Below, piece after piece: positions 29,663 to 40,113 of a DNA stretch of 64,000 nucleotides. The notes under the pieces were generated by a model. That model was not told the DNA's origin, did not search any database, and saw only the letters and a program-made list of their open reading frames with translations. The stretch is from Arcuatula senhousia. Lineage: Eukaryota > Mollusca > Bivalvia > Mytilida > Mytilidae. A program made the position numbers and the translations under genes. Every line of letters starts with the position of its first letter. The first letter of the stretch is position 1. Where the stretch lies: assembly GCA_963971305.1 (NCBI GenBank), contig CAXARO010001764.1, positions 17,486 to 81,485 on the forward strand, in the 5' to 3' direction.

Positions 29663-30355
29663 CTTCTCGGTGGATCTCGAAAATATAGTTATATTGGTAG
29701 AAAACATGTAAGTGGAATGTCATCATAGTTTACAATTTTCTTAAAGTCTTATTGCAATTTCTATATTTTTTTTGTTTTCCATGTGAGACCATTTCACAGC
29801 AAAATAAGCATTATTCATACACTTTTTGAAATGAGACATAAATATTGAGATGATGAGGTTGCATTCATTCAACTAAATATTTACATTGTTATTTCAGCTT
29901 ATTATAATGGAATAAATTTGAAAGTTTAAAACCCTGCCTGTCATCATTAATTTCACTTTTTTAGGGACTATGTTAGGGAGGGACCAATTGACCCTTGACC
30001 TTCAGCAAGATGGGTATATTATCTCCCTTTATGTTTTAAAATTATTATTTTCACACTCGTCCTTTTTACGATGGAAAAAATAAAGCTTTATTTCTTTTTC
30101 TACAACAATTTTGAACTATTCTCATTTATTGGTTTACAAAAGATCTTTATTAAATATAAAATATTTGCAAATTTTAAAATTTAACTATACCTGTTGCATT
30201 ATTTTCTATTTACTTATTATATTCAAAATATATTAAATTCATGATGATCTTCAAATATTGGGACAAAGGGAAGCCTTCATTAAAAATTGGAGTTGTTACT
30301 TTTTTAATCGTTTGGGAGACTTTGTGTGTTGGCATCCCAACACAATCATATCTTG
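29363..30355 (+). mobile_element. HINE-type element at the right edge of the satellite (5' hairpin of last monomer to first 3' terminus)
   Basis: The hairpin of the last monomer (29363-29390) begins AAGTCTCCCAAACG. Its inverse, CGTTTGGGAGACTT, lies at 30309-30322 and is followed by a 3' hairpin at 30325-30344 (arms TGTGTTGG and CCAACACA, loop CATC) and the terminus CTTG at 30352-30355. The base before the element and the base after it are both T. This fits a Helentron/HINE end pair. The first 300 bp are satellite sequence; 29663-30308 is sequence not seen elsewhere in the window and contains an exon-like stretch at its start. The autonomous Rep-helicase is absent. Alternatively the true 5' partner could be the first hairpin of the array outside the window, making the entire satellite internal to one element. 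Confidence 0.7.
29663..29707 (+). other. Exon-like fragment with consensus splice donor
   Basis: Immediately after the satellite breakpoint an open stretch translates as LLGGSRKYSYIGRKH (the first codon straddles the junction), then hits a textbook donor, CAT|GTAAGT, at 29707/29708. No proper acceptor precedes it because satellite sequence starts right there. It may be a captured piece of a host exon inside the element, a host exon cut by the array, or chance. Weak evidence: 45 bp only. Confidence 0.25.
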
Positions 30356-30805
30356 TTATTCTTCTGATTCTTAATCGTAAAGCTGTCCTCCCTAATACAA
30401 GAAAACGGTTCAAGGAAATTGAATAACACTTGTTGGATTGGATAGTGGGTCACCTAAAGGCGTGCAATCAAGTTTTGAAATTTTCAAGATGGGCGCCGTT
30501 TCAAAATGGCGGCCATCGGAAAAAGTGGGCGGAAATTTTTTTTTCATCGTATCGTTTTGAAAATTGGTCATTTGGGTAAAGCGGGTATGCTGAATTCAAA
30601 TCTGCGACCGGATTTGAAATCTGACTTACGGTTACAAAATGGCGGCCATTTTACTACACTCGCCCCCCTTAAAAATGTGAACTTTGTCCGATTTCAATGA
30701 AATTTGATTTCTATACATATTTTATTGTACTGAATGGGAAGAAATAGTATCCAAGGCGATTTTGGGCGACTTGTGTGTTGGCATCCCAACACAAATTATA
30801 GCTAG
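30356..30805 (+). mobile_element. HINE subfamily A, 3' portion (copy 1)
   Basis: This is the body of subfamily A: it starts TTCTTCTGATTCTT, has TCAAGATGG...ATGGCGGCC inverted motifs, a GTGGGCGGAAA block and a CGCCCCCC tract, and ends with subterminal TTTTGGGCGACTT (30760-30772), a 3' hairpin (30774-30793, TGTGTTGG-CATC-CCAACACA) and CTAG (30802-30805), followed by T. Its 5' terminal hairpin is not next to it. By the nesting logic of the region it should lie left of the satellite, outside the window. No protein-coding potential. Confidence 0.7.
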
Positions 30806-31261
30806 TTATTATTATTCTTCTGATTCTTTATCGTAAAGTTGTCCTCCCTAATACAAGAAAACGGTTCAAGGAAATTGAATAACACTTGTTGGATTGGATA
30901 GTGGGTCACTCAAAGGCGTGTAATCAAGTTTTGAAAATTTCAAGATGGCCGCCGTTTCAAAATGGCGGCCGTCGGAAAAAGTGGGCGGAAAAATTTTTTT
31001 CATCGGATCGTCTTGAAAATTGGTAACCTGGGTAAAGCGGGTATGCTGAATTCAAATCTGCGACCAGATTTGAAATCCGACTTCCAGTTTCAAAATGGCG
31101 GCCATTTTACTACACCCGCCCCCCTTAAAAATGTGAACTTTTTCCGATTTCAATGAAATTTGATTTCTATACATATTTTATTGTACTGAATGGGAAGAAA
31201 AAGTATCCAAGGCAATTTTGGGCGACTTGTGTGTTGGCATCCCAACACAAATTATAGCTAG
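30806..31261 (+). mobile_element. HINE subfamily A, 3' portion (copy 2)
   Basis: A second subfamily A body, closely similar to the previous copy, with subterminal TTTTGGGCGACTT at 31216-31228, 3' hairpin at 31230-31249 and CTAG at 31258-31261. Its 5' end is also missing here and is expected to the left of the satellite. Confidence 0.7.
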
Positions 31262-31531
31262 TTATTATTATTAAGTCGCCCAAAACAAAGTTTGGGAGAC
31301 TTATTGTTTTTGCACCGTTTCTTATTATTAAGTCGCCCAAAACGAAGTTTGGGAGACTTATTGTTTTTGCACCGTTTCTTATTATTATTATTATTATTAT
31401 TCTTATTATATCTCCCAAACACTATGTTTGGGAGATATATTGGTTTTACTCTGTTTCTTATTATGTCCCCGAACACGAAGTGTCGGGGACATATTGTTTT
31501 TGCTCGGTTTCTTATTATTATTATTATTATT

Positions 31532-32744
31532 ATGTCCCCGAACACGAAGTGTCGGGGACATATTGTTTTTGCTCGGTTTCTTATTATTATTATTATTATT
31601 ATTATTTTTCTCGGTATTCTGGACCGTGAACTTGTCCACCTCATTTTTTCGACATCTTTTAAGGTAGGAAGCTGAAAATTCATAAATCAAGAGTATGGAA
31701 TGGGAGATTGTGCTTTTTGTATTTTTCGCCGAAATCGAACGACCCCATATAGGTCAAAAAAGGGCCTCAAAATGGCTCCTCGAAACCGAAATTAAATTTT
31801 TCCTGGCATTTCTGATCCGGCAGGGGTAGGAAAAATTCCCTTATAGGTTAAGTGCGGATATACAATACCTTTCATTTAAAAAAAAAATTTTGAAAATCGG
31901 ACTTACCGTTTTCAAAATTTTGCAAAAAATCGAAAATTATTTTTTTTGTAAGATTGAGTTATCTATCTTTGTACCATATATTTTGTGATATTAATGAAAA
32001 AAATTCTTAACTTTGTTATTTCTTAATGAAAATTGGTTTACAAGGTAATAGTGATATGCCGAGTTCAATTTTGGAATCGAAATTTTTTTGGGGGCGGCCA
32101 TTTTAAAAATGGCCGCAATTTCCCGCCAAAATTTAAACTTGCTCCGATTTTGATGAAAATTGGTATATAAGGTAATAGTGGTATGGCGAGTTGATTTTTG
32201 ACATCAAAATTTTTTTATCGTCGGCCATTTTCAAAATGGCCTCCGTTTCCCGCCAAAATTAAAGTTATTCTGATTTTGATGAAAATTGGTTTACAAGGTA
32301 ATAGTGGTATGCCGAGTTCAATTTTGGAATCGAAATTTTTTTTGGGCCGCCATTTCCCGCCAAAATTAAAATTCCTCCGTTTTTAATGAAAATTGGTATA
32401 TAAGGTAATAGTGGTATGGCAAGTTGATTTTTGACATCAAATTTTTTTTATCGTCGGCCATTTTCAAAATGGCCGCCGTTTCCCGCCAAAATTAAATTAA
32501 CTTAGATTTTAACGAAAATTGGTATAAAAGGTAATATATGTATGGTGAGTTGATTTTTGACATCGAAATATTTTTATTGTCGGCCATTTTAAAAATGGCC
32601 GCTGTTTCCCGCCAAAATTAAACTTACTCCTATTTTAATGAAAATTGGATAAATTAAGTTATCTCAAATGCCAAGAGACATTGACAAAGAGGGGTACGTG
32701 AGGGGACATTTTTGTGACTCGCTTGCGATCACAATTAGAACTAG
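31532..32744 (+). mobile_element. HINE subfamily E2, complete uninterrupted copy
   Basis: A full-length copy of about 1.2 kb: 5' hairpin 31532-31561, then ATTGTTTTTGCTCGG, a (TTA)n tract, CTCGGTATTCTGGACC, a core of about 120-125-bp tandem units from roughly 32030 to 32640, GGGGACAT at 32702-32709, 3' hairpin 32713-32733 and CTAG at 32741-32744. It is flanked by T on both sides, inside the (TTA)n tract of E1. No ORF worth naming. Confidence 0.72.
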
Positions 32745-32755
32745 TTATTATTATT

Positions 32756-32804
32756 ATGTCCCCGAACACGAAGTGTCGGGGACATATTGTTTTTGCTCGG
32801 TTTC

Positions 32805-32842
<38 letters not shown>

Positions 32843-34180
32843 TTTCTCGGTATTCTGGACCGTGAACTTGTCCACCTCATTTTTTCCACATCTTTTAAGG
32901 TATGAAGCTGAAACTTCATAAATCAAGAGTATGGAATGGGAGATTGTGCTTTTTGTATTTTTCGTCGATATCGAACGACCCCTTATAGGTCAAAAAAGGG
33001 CCTCAAAATGGCTCCTCGAAACCGAAGTTGAATTTTTCCTGGCATTTCTGATCCGGCAGGGTTAGGAAAAATTCCTTTATAGGGTAAGTGCGGACATTTT
33101 AAACATTTCATTTAAAAAAAAAATTTTGAAAATCGGACTTACCGTTTTCAAAATTTTGCAAAAAATCGAAATTTATTTTTTTGGTAAGATTGAGTTATCT
33201 TTCTTTGTATTTTGTATTTTGTAATAGTAATGTAAAAATTCTTAACTTTGTTATTTCTTAATGAAAATTGGTTTTCAAGGTGATAGTGGTATGCCGAGTT
33301 CATTTTTGGTATCGAAAAAATTTTTTGGCGGCCATTTTCAAAATGGCGGCTAAAATTTCCCGCCAAAATTTAAACTTGCTCCGATTTTGATGAAAATTGG
33401 TATATAAGGTAATAATAGTATGGCGAGATGATTTTTGACATCAACATTTTTTAATCGTCGGCCATTTTTAAAATGGCCGCCATTTCCCGCCAAAATTAAA
33501 GTTACTCCGATTTTGACGAAAATTGGTAAATAAGGTAATAGTGGAATGGCGAGATGATTTTTGACATCAAAATTTTTTTTATCGTCGGCCATTTTCAAAA
33601 TGGCCGCCATTTCCCGCCAAAATTAAAGTTACTCCGATTTTGACGAAAATTGGTTTATAAGGTAATAGTGGTATGGCGAGATGATTTTTGACATCAAAAT
33701 TTTTCTATCGTCGGCCATTTTCAAAATGGTCGCTATTTCCCGCCAAAATTAAAGTTATTCCGATTTTAATGAAAATTAATATACAGGGAAATTGTGGTAT
33801 GGGGAGTTCATTTTTAGCATCAAATTTTGTTTATGGTCCGATGCAACAGCTTTTGGATGCGACTGTGTGACTCTTCTCGACTATATAAGATTAAGGGAGA
33901 ATAATATCTCATATGGATGTCAACCAAAAGCTTCTCCGTAACGTTTTTAGCATTTTATTGAAGAGTGGCTCCATTGTAGAGGACGAGAGCGGTAGTTATG
34001 CTCGCTAGTCACTACAATAGTTTACAAGTACGCTACCAATGCTTGTAAAAAGGGTGCTTCAATGGAATGATAAGGGCGTCATTGCTTAAACAGGGTTCCC
34101 ACAAAAGCCAGAAATATTGTCAAAGAGGGGTACGTGAGGGGACATGTATGTGACTCGCTTGCGATCACAATTAGAACTAG
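32756..34180 (+). mobile_element. HINE subfamily E3, complete copy
   Basis: 5' hairpin 32756-32785 with the same arms as E1 and E2; tandem core about 33240-33790 with a 125-130-bp period; GGGGACAT at 34138-34145; 3' hairpin 34149-34169; CTAG at 34177-34180. The stretch 33830-34080 is a non-repeat segment not seen in E1 or E2 and could be a further insertion or captured sequence. Inserted 12 bp after the end of E2, still within the E1 (TTA)n tract. Confidence 0.7.
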
Positions 34181-36303
34181 TTATTATTATTATTATTTTT
34201 CTCGGTATTCTGGATCGTGAACTTGTCCACCTCATTTTTTCGACATCTTTTAAGGTAGGAAGCTGAAACTTCATATATCAAGAGTATGGAATGGGAGATT
34301 GTGCTTTTTGTAATTTTTGTCGAAATCGAACGACCCCTTTTAGGTCAAAAAAGGGCCTCAAAATGGCTCCTCGAAACCGAAGTTGAATTTTTCCTGGCAT
34401 TTCTGATCCGGCAGGTATAGGAAAAATTCCTTTATAGGTAAAGTGTGGATATTTAATACCTTTCATTTAAAAAAAAAATTTTGAAAATCGGACCTACCGT
34501 TTTCAAAATTTTGCAAAAAATCGAAATTTATTTTTTTTGTAAGATTGAGTTATCTTCCTTTGTACACTATATTTTGTAATAGTAATGAAAAAAATTCTCA
34601 ACTTTGTTATTTCTTAATGAAAATTGGTTTACAAGGTAATACTGGTATGCTGAACTCATTTTTTGAATCGAAATTTTTTTTGGTGGCCATTTTCAAAATG
34701 GCGGCTAAAATGGCTGCCATTTTCCCGCCAAAATTTAAACTTGCTCCGATTTTGATGAAAATTGGTATATAAGGTAATAGTGGTATGGCAAGATGATTTT
34801 TGACATCAAATTTTTTCTATCGTCGGCCATTTTCAAAATGGCCGCCTTTTCCCGCCAAAATTAAAGTAACTCCGATTTTGACGAAAATTGGTATATAAAG
34901 TAATAGTGGTATGGCGAGTTGATTTTTGACATAATTTTTTTTTTATTGTCGGCCATTTTGAAAATGGCCGCCGTTTCCCGCCAATATTAAAGTTACTCTG
35001 ATTTTGATGAAAATTGGTATATAAGGTAATAGTAATATGGCGAGTTGATTTTTGATATCGAAATTTTCATTTTGTCGACCATTTTCAAAATGGTCGCCGT
35101 TTCCCGCCAAAAATCACAGTTACTCCGATTTTAATGAAAATTGGTATATATGGTTATTGTGGTATGGCAAGTTTATTTTTGACATTAAATTTTTTTTATC
35201 GTTGGCCATTTTCAAAATGGCCGCCGTTGATGAAAATTGGTATATTAGGTATTCTCAAATGCCCAAACACATATTGACAAAGAGGGGTACGTGAGGGGAC
35301 ATGTATGTGACTCGCTTGCGATCACAATTAGAACTAGTTATTATTATTCTTTTTTTTTCTTCCGGACATGAACGTGTCCGGACCGGTTCTCAAAAACTAT
35401 TGACTGGATCTGCATGAAACTTTGTATGTTGGTAGAGGGGGTCTCAAAGGTGGGAATGCAAAAATCAGAATTTCCAAAATGGCTGCCGTTTCCATGGAAA
35501 TAATATAAGGTCATAATATAGGACATTGTGATATCTCGGTAACCTAGGTGCGCAGGGTTCTGAAATTTTGCAGGTTTATACAGCAAAAGGAGCTCTTTAA
35601 TAATACGAAAAAAAATTTCGAAGCGATATTTACGGTTTTCGAGTTATTCACGAAAATGTGATTTTACGGTCCCAAAAATGGGAAAATTGTCAAAATGCTA
35701 CGATTTCGACAAAATTTGGTATCTAGGGGTTTCAAATGATGTCGAGTTAGTATGCGATGTCAAAATTTATGCAAGAGTGACAATATGCGTACGTTTGGGA
35801 GATATTTTTGTGTTGGGCATCCCCAACACAGTCAGCACTAGTTATTATTCTTCTGATTCTTTATCGAGAATTTGTCCTCCCTAATACAAGAAAATGGTTC
35901 AAGGAAATTGAATAACACTTTTTGGATTGGATAGTGGGTCACTCAAAGTTGTGTAATGCACTTTTAAAATTTTCAAGATGGCCGCCGTTTCAAAATGGCG
36001 GCCGTCGGAAAAAGTGGGCGGAAATTTTTTTTTCATCGGATCGTCTTGAAAATTGGTCATCTGGGTAAAGCGGGTATGCTGAGCACAAATCTGCGACCGG
36101 ATTTGAAATCCGACTTACAGTTTCAAAATGGCGGCCATTTTACTACACCCGCCCCCCTGAAAATGTCAACTTAGTCCGATTTCAACGAAATTTGATTTCT
36201 AGACTTATTTTGACGCACTGATTTGAATGGAACTCTATCCAAGGCGATTTTGGGCGACTTATGTGTTGGCATCCCAACACAATTATACCTAGTTATTATT
36301 ATT

Positions 36304-37357
36304 ATGTCTCCCAAACACTATGTGTTGGGAGACATATTGCTTTTACTCTGTTTCTTATTATTATGTCTCCCAAACACTATGTGTTGGGAGACATATTGCT
36401 TTTACTCTGTTTCTTATTATTATTATTATTCTTTTTTTTCTTCTTTCTTCCGGACATGAAACTGTCCGCAAGGTTTTTTGAAAATGACAAAATGGAATTG
36501 CACGAAACTTTGTATGATGGTAGATTGGTTATTGGAGGTGTGCACAGGCACTTCGAAATTTTCAAGATGGCCGCCATTTTCAAAATGGCCGCCACGGCAA
36601 AAGGGTACCCTAAAATTATCTCGGAAACTACTGAATGGATTTTTATGAAATTTGGTATGTGAGTAGAGGGTTATGAGTAGACTTGATACGTAAAATAAAA
36701 ATTTTCAAAATGGCCGCCATTTTCAAAATGGCCGCCACCGAAAAAGCAAAAATTGCAAAAATGCTTCGATTTTAACAAAATTTTGTATCTAGGGGTTTTA
36801 AAGGATGGCGAATAAGAATACACTATCAAAAATTTATTCGTTTGGGAGACATTTTTGTGTTGGGCATCCCCAACACAGTCAGCACTAGTTATTATTATTC
36901 TTTTTTTTCTTCTTTCTTCCGGACATGAAACTGTCCGCAAGGTTTTTTGAAAACGACAAAATGAAATTGCACGAAACTTTGTATGATGGTAGATTGGTTA
37001 TTGGAGGTGTGCACAGGCACTTCGAAATTTTCAAGATGGCCGCCATATTCAAAATGGCCGCCACGGCAAAAGGGTACCCTAAAATTATCTCGGAAACTAC
37101 TGAATGGATTTTAATGAAATTTGGTATGTGAGTAGAGGGTTATGAGTAGACTTGTTACGTAAAATAAAAAATTTCAAAATGGCCGCCATTTTCAAAATGG
37201 CCGCCACCAAAAAAGCAAAAATTGCAAAAATGCTTCGATTTTAACAAAATTTTGTATCTAGGGGTTTTAAAGGATGGCGAATAAGAATACACTATCAAAA
37301 ATTTATTCGTTTGGGAGACATTTTTGTGTTGGGCATCCCCAACACAGTCAGCACTAG
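36304..37357 (+). mobile_element. HINE subfamily B1, containing B2
   Basis: 5' hairpin 36304-36335 (ATGTCTCCCAA and CAC arms pairing with GTG and TTGGGAGACAT). 3' end: TTCGTTTGGGAGACAT 37306-37321, hairpin 37325-37346 (loop CATC), CTAG 37354-37357. Its own body is 36889-37357 and is almost identical to the B2 body, with paired ATGGCCGCC motifs. B2 sits in its (TTA)n tract 27 bp inside the 5' hairpin. Confidence 0.7.
36363..36888 (+). mobile_element. HINE subfamily B2, complete copy
   Basis: A 526-bp copy: 5' hairpin 36363-36394, (TTA)n, a pyrimidine tract, CCGGACATGAAACTGTCCG hairpin block, GGTGTGCACAGGCACTTCG, two ATGGCCGCC pairs, TTCGTTTGGGAGACAT at 36837-36852, 3' hairpin 36856-36877 and CTAG 36885-36888. 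The 5' hairpin duplicates that of B1 exactly, which suggests both insertions are recent. Confidence 0.75.
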
Positions 37358-37365
37358 TTATTATT

Positions 37366-37898
37366 AAGTCGCCCAAAACAAAGTTTGGGAGACTTATTGT
37401 TTTTGCACCGTTTCTTATTATTATTATTATTATTTTTCTTATTATTATTATTATTCTTCTGATTCTTTATCGAGAATTTGTCCTCCCTAATACAAGAAAA
37501 CGGTCCAAGGAAATTCAATAACACTTGTGAGATTGGATAGTGGGTCACTCAAAGTTGTGTAATGCACTTTTAAAATTTTCAAGATGGCCGCCGTTTCAAA
37601 ATGGCGGCCATCGGAAAAAGTGGGCGGAAATTTTTTTTTCATCGGATCGTCTTGAAAATTGGTCATCTGGGTAAAGCGGGTATGCTGAGCTCAAATCTGC
37701 GACCGGATTTGAAATCCGACTTCCGGTTTAAAAATGGCGGCCATTTTACTACACCCGCCCCCCTAAAAACGTCAACTTTGTCCGATTTCAACGAAATTTG
37801 ATTTCTAGACTTATTTTGATGCACTGATTTGAATGGAACTCTATCCAAGGCGATTTTGGGCGACTTGTGTGTTGGCATCCCAACACAATTATACCTAG
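37366..37898 (+). mobile_element. HINE subfamily A3, complete copy
   Basis: A 533-bp full-length subfamily A element: 5' hairpin 37366-37395 (AAGTCGCCCAAAAC), ATTGTTTTTGCACCG, (TTA)n, A body, TTTTGGGCGACTT at 37854-37866, 3' hairpin 37868-37887, CTAG 37895-37898. It is the clearest uninterrupted A copy and can serve as the reference for the subfamily. Confidence 0.75.
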
Positions 37899-38346
37899 TT
37901 ATTCTTCTGATTCTTTATCGTAAAGTTGTCCTCCCTAATACAAGAAAGGGGTTCAAGGAAATTGAATAACACTTGTTGGATTGGATAGTGGGTCACTAAA
38001 AGGCGTGCATCCAAGTTTTGAAATTTTCAAGATGGCCGCCGTTTCAAAATGGCGGCCATCGGAAAAAGTGGGCGGAAAAATTTTTTTCATCGGATCGTCT
38101 TGAAAATTGGTCATCTGGGTAAAGCGGGTATGCTGAATTCAAATCTGCGACCGGATTTGAAATCCGACTTCCGGTTTCAAAATGGCGGCCGTTTTACTAC
38201 ACCCGCCCCCCCAAAAAAGTCAACTTTGTCCGATTTCAACGAAATTTGATTTCTAGACTTATTTTGATGTACTGATTTGAATGGAATACTATACAAGGCG
38301 ATTTTGGGCGACTTATGTGTTGGCATCCCAACACAATCAGCACTAG

Positions 38347-38800
38347 TTATTATTATTCTTCTGATTCTTTATCGTAAAGTTGTCCTCCCTAATACAAGAA
38401 AATGGTCCAAGGAAATTGAATAACACTTGTGAGATTGGATAGTGGGTCACTCAAAGTTGTGTAATGCACTTTTAAAATTTTCAAGATGGCCGCCGTTTCA
38501 AAATGGCGGCCATCGGAAAAAGTGGGCGGAAAATTTTTTTTCATCAGATCGTCCTGAAAATTGGTCATCTGGGTAAAGTGGGTATGCTGAACTCAAATCT
38601 GCGACCGGATTTGAAATCCGACTTACAGTTTCAAAATGGCGGCCATTTTACTACACCCGCCCCCCTAAAAACGTCAACTTTGTCCGATTTCAACGAAATT
38701 TGATTTCTAGACTTATTTTGATGCACTGATTTGAATGGAACTATATCCAAGGCGATTTTGGGCGACTTGTGTGTTGGCATCCCAACACAATTATACCTAG
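38347..38800 (+). mobile_element. HINE subfamily A, 3' portion (copy 3)
   Basis: An A body beginning TTATTATTCTTCTGATTC and ending TTTTGGGCGACTT (38756-38768), 3' hairpin 38770-38789, CTAG 38797-38800. No 5' hairpin in the window remains unpaired for it, so its 5' end is expected left of the satellite array. Confidence 0.68.
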
Positions 38801-39277
38801 TTCTTTTTCTTCTTTCTCCGCCATGAACGTGTCCGGCACTTTTCTCGGAAATGCCTCGAAGGATTTGAACGAAACATTGTATAATGGTAGATGGGTTACT
38901 GGAGGAGTGCACAACCTTTTAAAAATTTTCAAAATGGCCGCCGTTTCCGCGTTATTAGCGAAAGTTCATAAAATAGGACATTTCAATATCTCGGTAACCT
39001 AGGTGCGCAGGGTTCTGAAATTTTGTAGGTTAATAGAGCAAAAGGAGCTCATTAATAATACGAAAAAAAATTTCGAAGCGATATTTTCGGTTTTCGAGTT
39101 ATTCACGAAAATGTGATTTTTCGGGCCCAAAAATGCAAAATTTGTCAATGTGCTTCGATTTCAATGAAATTTCATTTCTAGGGGTTTCAATGGATGACGA
39201 ATTAGAATACAGTATCAAAAATGCGTTCGTTTGGGAGACATTTTTGTGTTGGGCATCCCAAACACAGTCAGTACTTG
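38801..39277 (+). mobile_element. HINE subfamily B, 3' portion (copy 1)
   Basis: The body opens with the CATGAACGTGTCCGGCAC block and ends TTCGTTTGGGAGACAT (39226-39241), 3' hairpin 39245-39266 with one mismatch in the right arm (CCCAAACACA), and CTTG at 39274-39277. Its 5' end is not in the window. Confidence 0.65.
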
Positions 39278-39279
39278 TT

Positions 39280-40108
39280 ATGTCTCCCAAACGAAAGTTT
39301 GGAGACATATTGTTTTTACTCTGTTTCTTATTATTATTTTTCTTCTTCTTTCTTCGACATGAACGTGTCCGGCACTTTTCTTGGAAATGCCTTGAAGGAT
39401 TTGAACGAAACATGGTACAATGGTAGATGGGTTCCTGGAGGTGTGCACGACCTTTTAAAAAATTTCAAAATGGCTGCCGTTTCCGCGTTATAAGCGAAAG
39501 TTCATAATATAGGACATTGCAATATCTCTGTTACCTAGGTGCGCAGGGTTCTGAAATTTTGTAGGTAAATAGAGGGAAAGGAGCTCTTTAATAATACGAA
39601 AAAAAATTTCGAAGCGATATTTACGGTTTTCGAGTTATTCACGAAAATGTGATTTTTCGGGCCCGAAAATGCGAAAATTGTCAAAATGCTTTGATTTCGA
39701 CAAAATTTTGTTTCTAGAGATTTTAAAAGATGGCAAATCATAATACGAGGTCAAAAATTTCAAAATGGCCGCCGTTTCCGTGTAATTGGCGAAAGTTCAT
39801 AATATAGGACATTGCAATATCTCGGTAACCTAGGTGAGTAGGAGGCTGAAATTTTGTAGGTGAATAGAGGAAAAGGAGCTCATTAATAATACGAAAAAAA
39901 AATTTGAAGCGATATTTACGGTTTTCGAGTTATTCACGAAAATGTGATTTTTCGGGCCCAAAAATGCGAAATTTGTCAAAGTGCTTCGATTTCAATGAAA
40001 TTTTATTTCTAGGGGTTTTATTGGATGACGAATTAGAATACAGTATCAAAAATGCATTCGTTTGGGAGACATTTTTGTGTTGGGCATCCCCAACACAGTC
40101 AGCACTTG
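39280..40108 (+). mobile_element. HINE subfamily B3, complete copy with internal duplication
   Basis: 5' hairpin 39280-39308 (ATGTCTCCCAAACGAA arm, whose 16 bases are exactly inverted at the 3' end), 3' subterminal repeat 40057-40072, hairpin 40076-40097, CTTG 40105-40108. At 829 bp it is about 300 bp longer than B2 because a block starting AAAATGG(C/T)(C/T)GCCGTTTCCG at 39467 is repeated at 39762 (period about 295 bp). Confidence 0.73.
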
Positions 40109-40113
40109 TTATT

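Larger units (their letters stand above)
31463..35337 (+). mobile_element. HINE subfamily E1, containing E2 and E3
   Basis: The 5' hairpin is at 31463-31492 (ATGTCCCCG arm, GAA loop, CGGGGACAT arm). The 3' end has GGGGACAT at 35295-35302, a hairpin at 35306-35326 (TGTGA and TCG pairing with CGA and TCACA, loop CTTG) and CTAG at 35334-35337. Its own body, 34181-35337, starts with CTCGGTATTCTGGA and includes about five degenerate copies of a roughly 125-bp unit with ATTGGTATATAAGGTAATAG and ATGGCCGCC. A central tandem-repeat core is typical of HINE and pearl-type elements. Confidence 0.65.
31408..35841 (+). mobile_element. HINE subfamily C1, containing three E elements
   Basis: The 5' hairpin is at 31408-31438, with perfect arms ATATCTCCCAAAC and GTTTGGGAGATAT. 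The 3' part is 35792-35805 (CGTTTGGGAGATAT), hairpin 35809-35830 (TGTGTTGGG, loop CATC, CCCAACACA) and CTAG at 35838-35841. Its own body is 35338-35841, starting with the CCGGACATGAACGTGTCCGG hairpin block. Subfamily C differs from A and B in both ends together (ATATC with GATAT), which supports this pairing. Confidence 0.68.
31330..36292 (+). mobile_element. HINE subfamily A2, containing nested C1 and three E elements
   Basis: The 5' hairpin is at 31330-31359 (AAGTCGCCCAAAACG arm), the 3' end at 36248-36292 (TTTTGGGCGACTT, hairpin 36262-36281, CTAG 36289-36292). Its own body is 35842-36292, which begins TTCTTCTGATTC like other A bodies. The space between is filled by C1 and its nested elements. 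T precedes the 5' end and follows the 3' end. Confidence 0.65.
31273..38346 (+). mobile_element. HINE subfamily A1, outermost element of a seven-kb nest
   Basis: The 5' hairpin is at 31273-31302 (begins AAGTCGCCCAAAAC), the 3' end at 38302-38346 (TTTTGGGCGACTT, hairpin 38316-38335, CTAG). Its own body is only 37899-38346. Everything between the 5' hairpin and the body consists of other elements inserted into its (TTA)n tract: A2 with its contents, then B1 with B2, then A3. Pairing is inferred from nesting order and from the matching terminal sequence. About 0.5 kb would remain if the insertions were removed. Confidence 0.65.

Noticed and set aside
31167..32926. ORFs rich in isoleucine, asparagine or leucine (plus and minus)
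   Set aside because: They are translations of (TTA)n microsatellite and hairpin sequence in the mobile elements.
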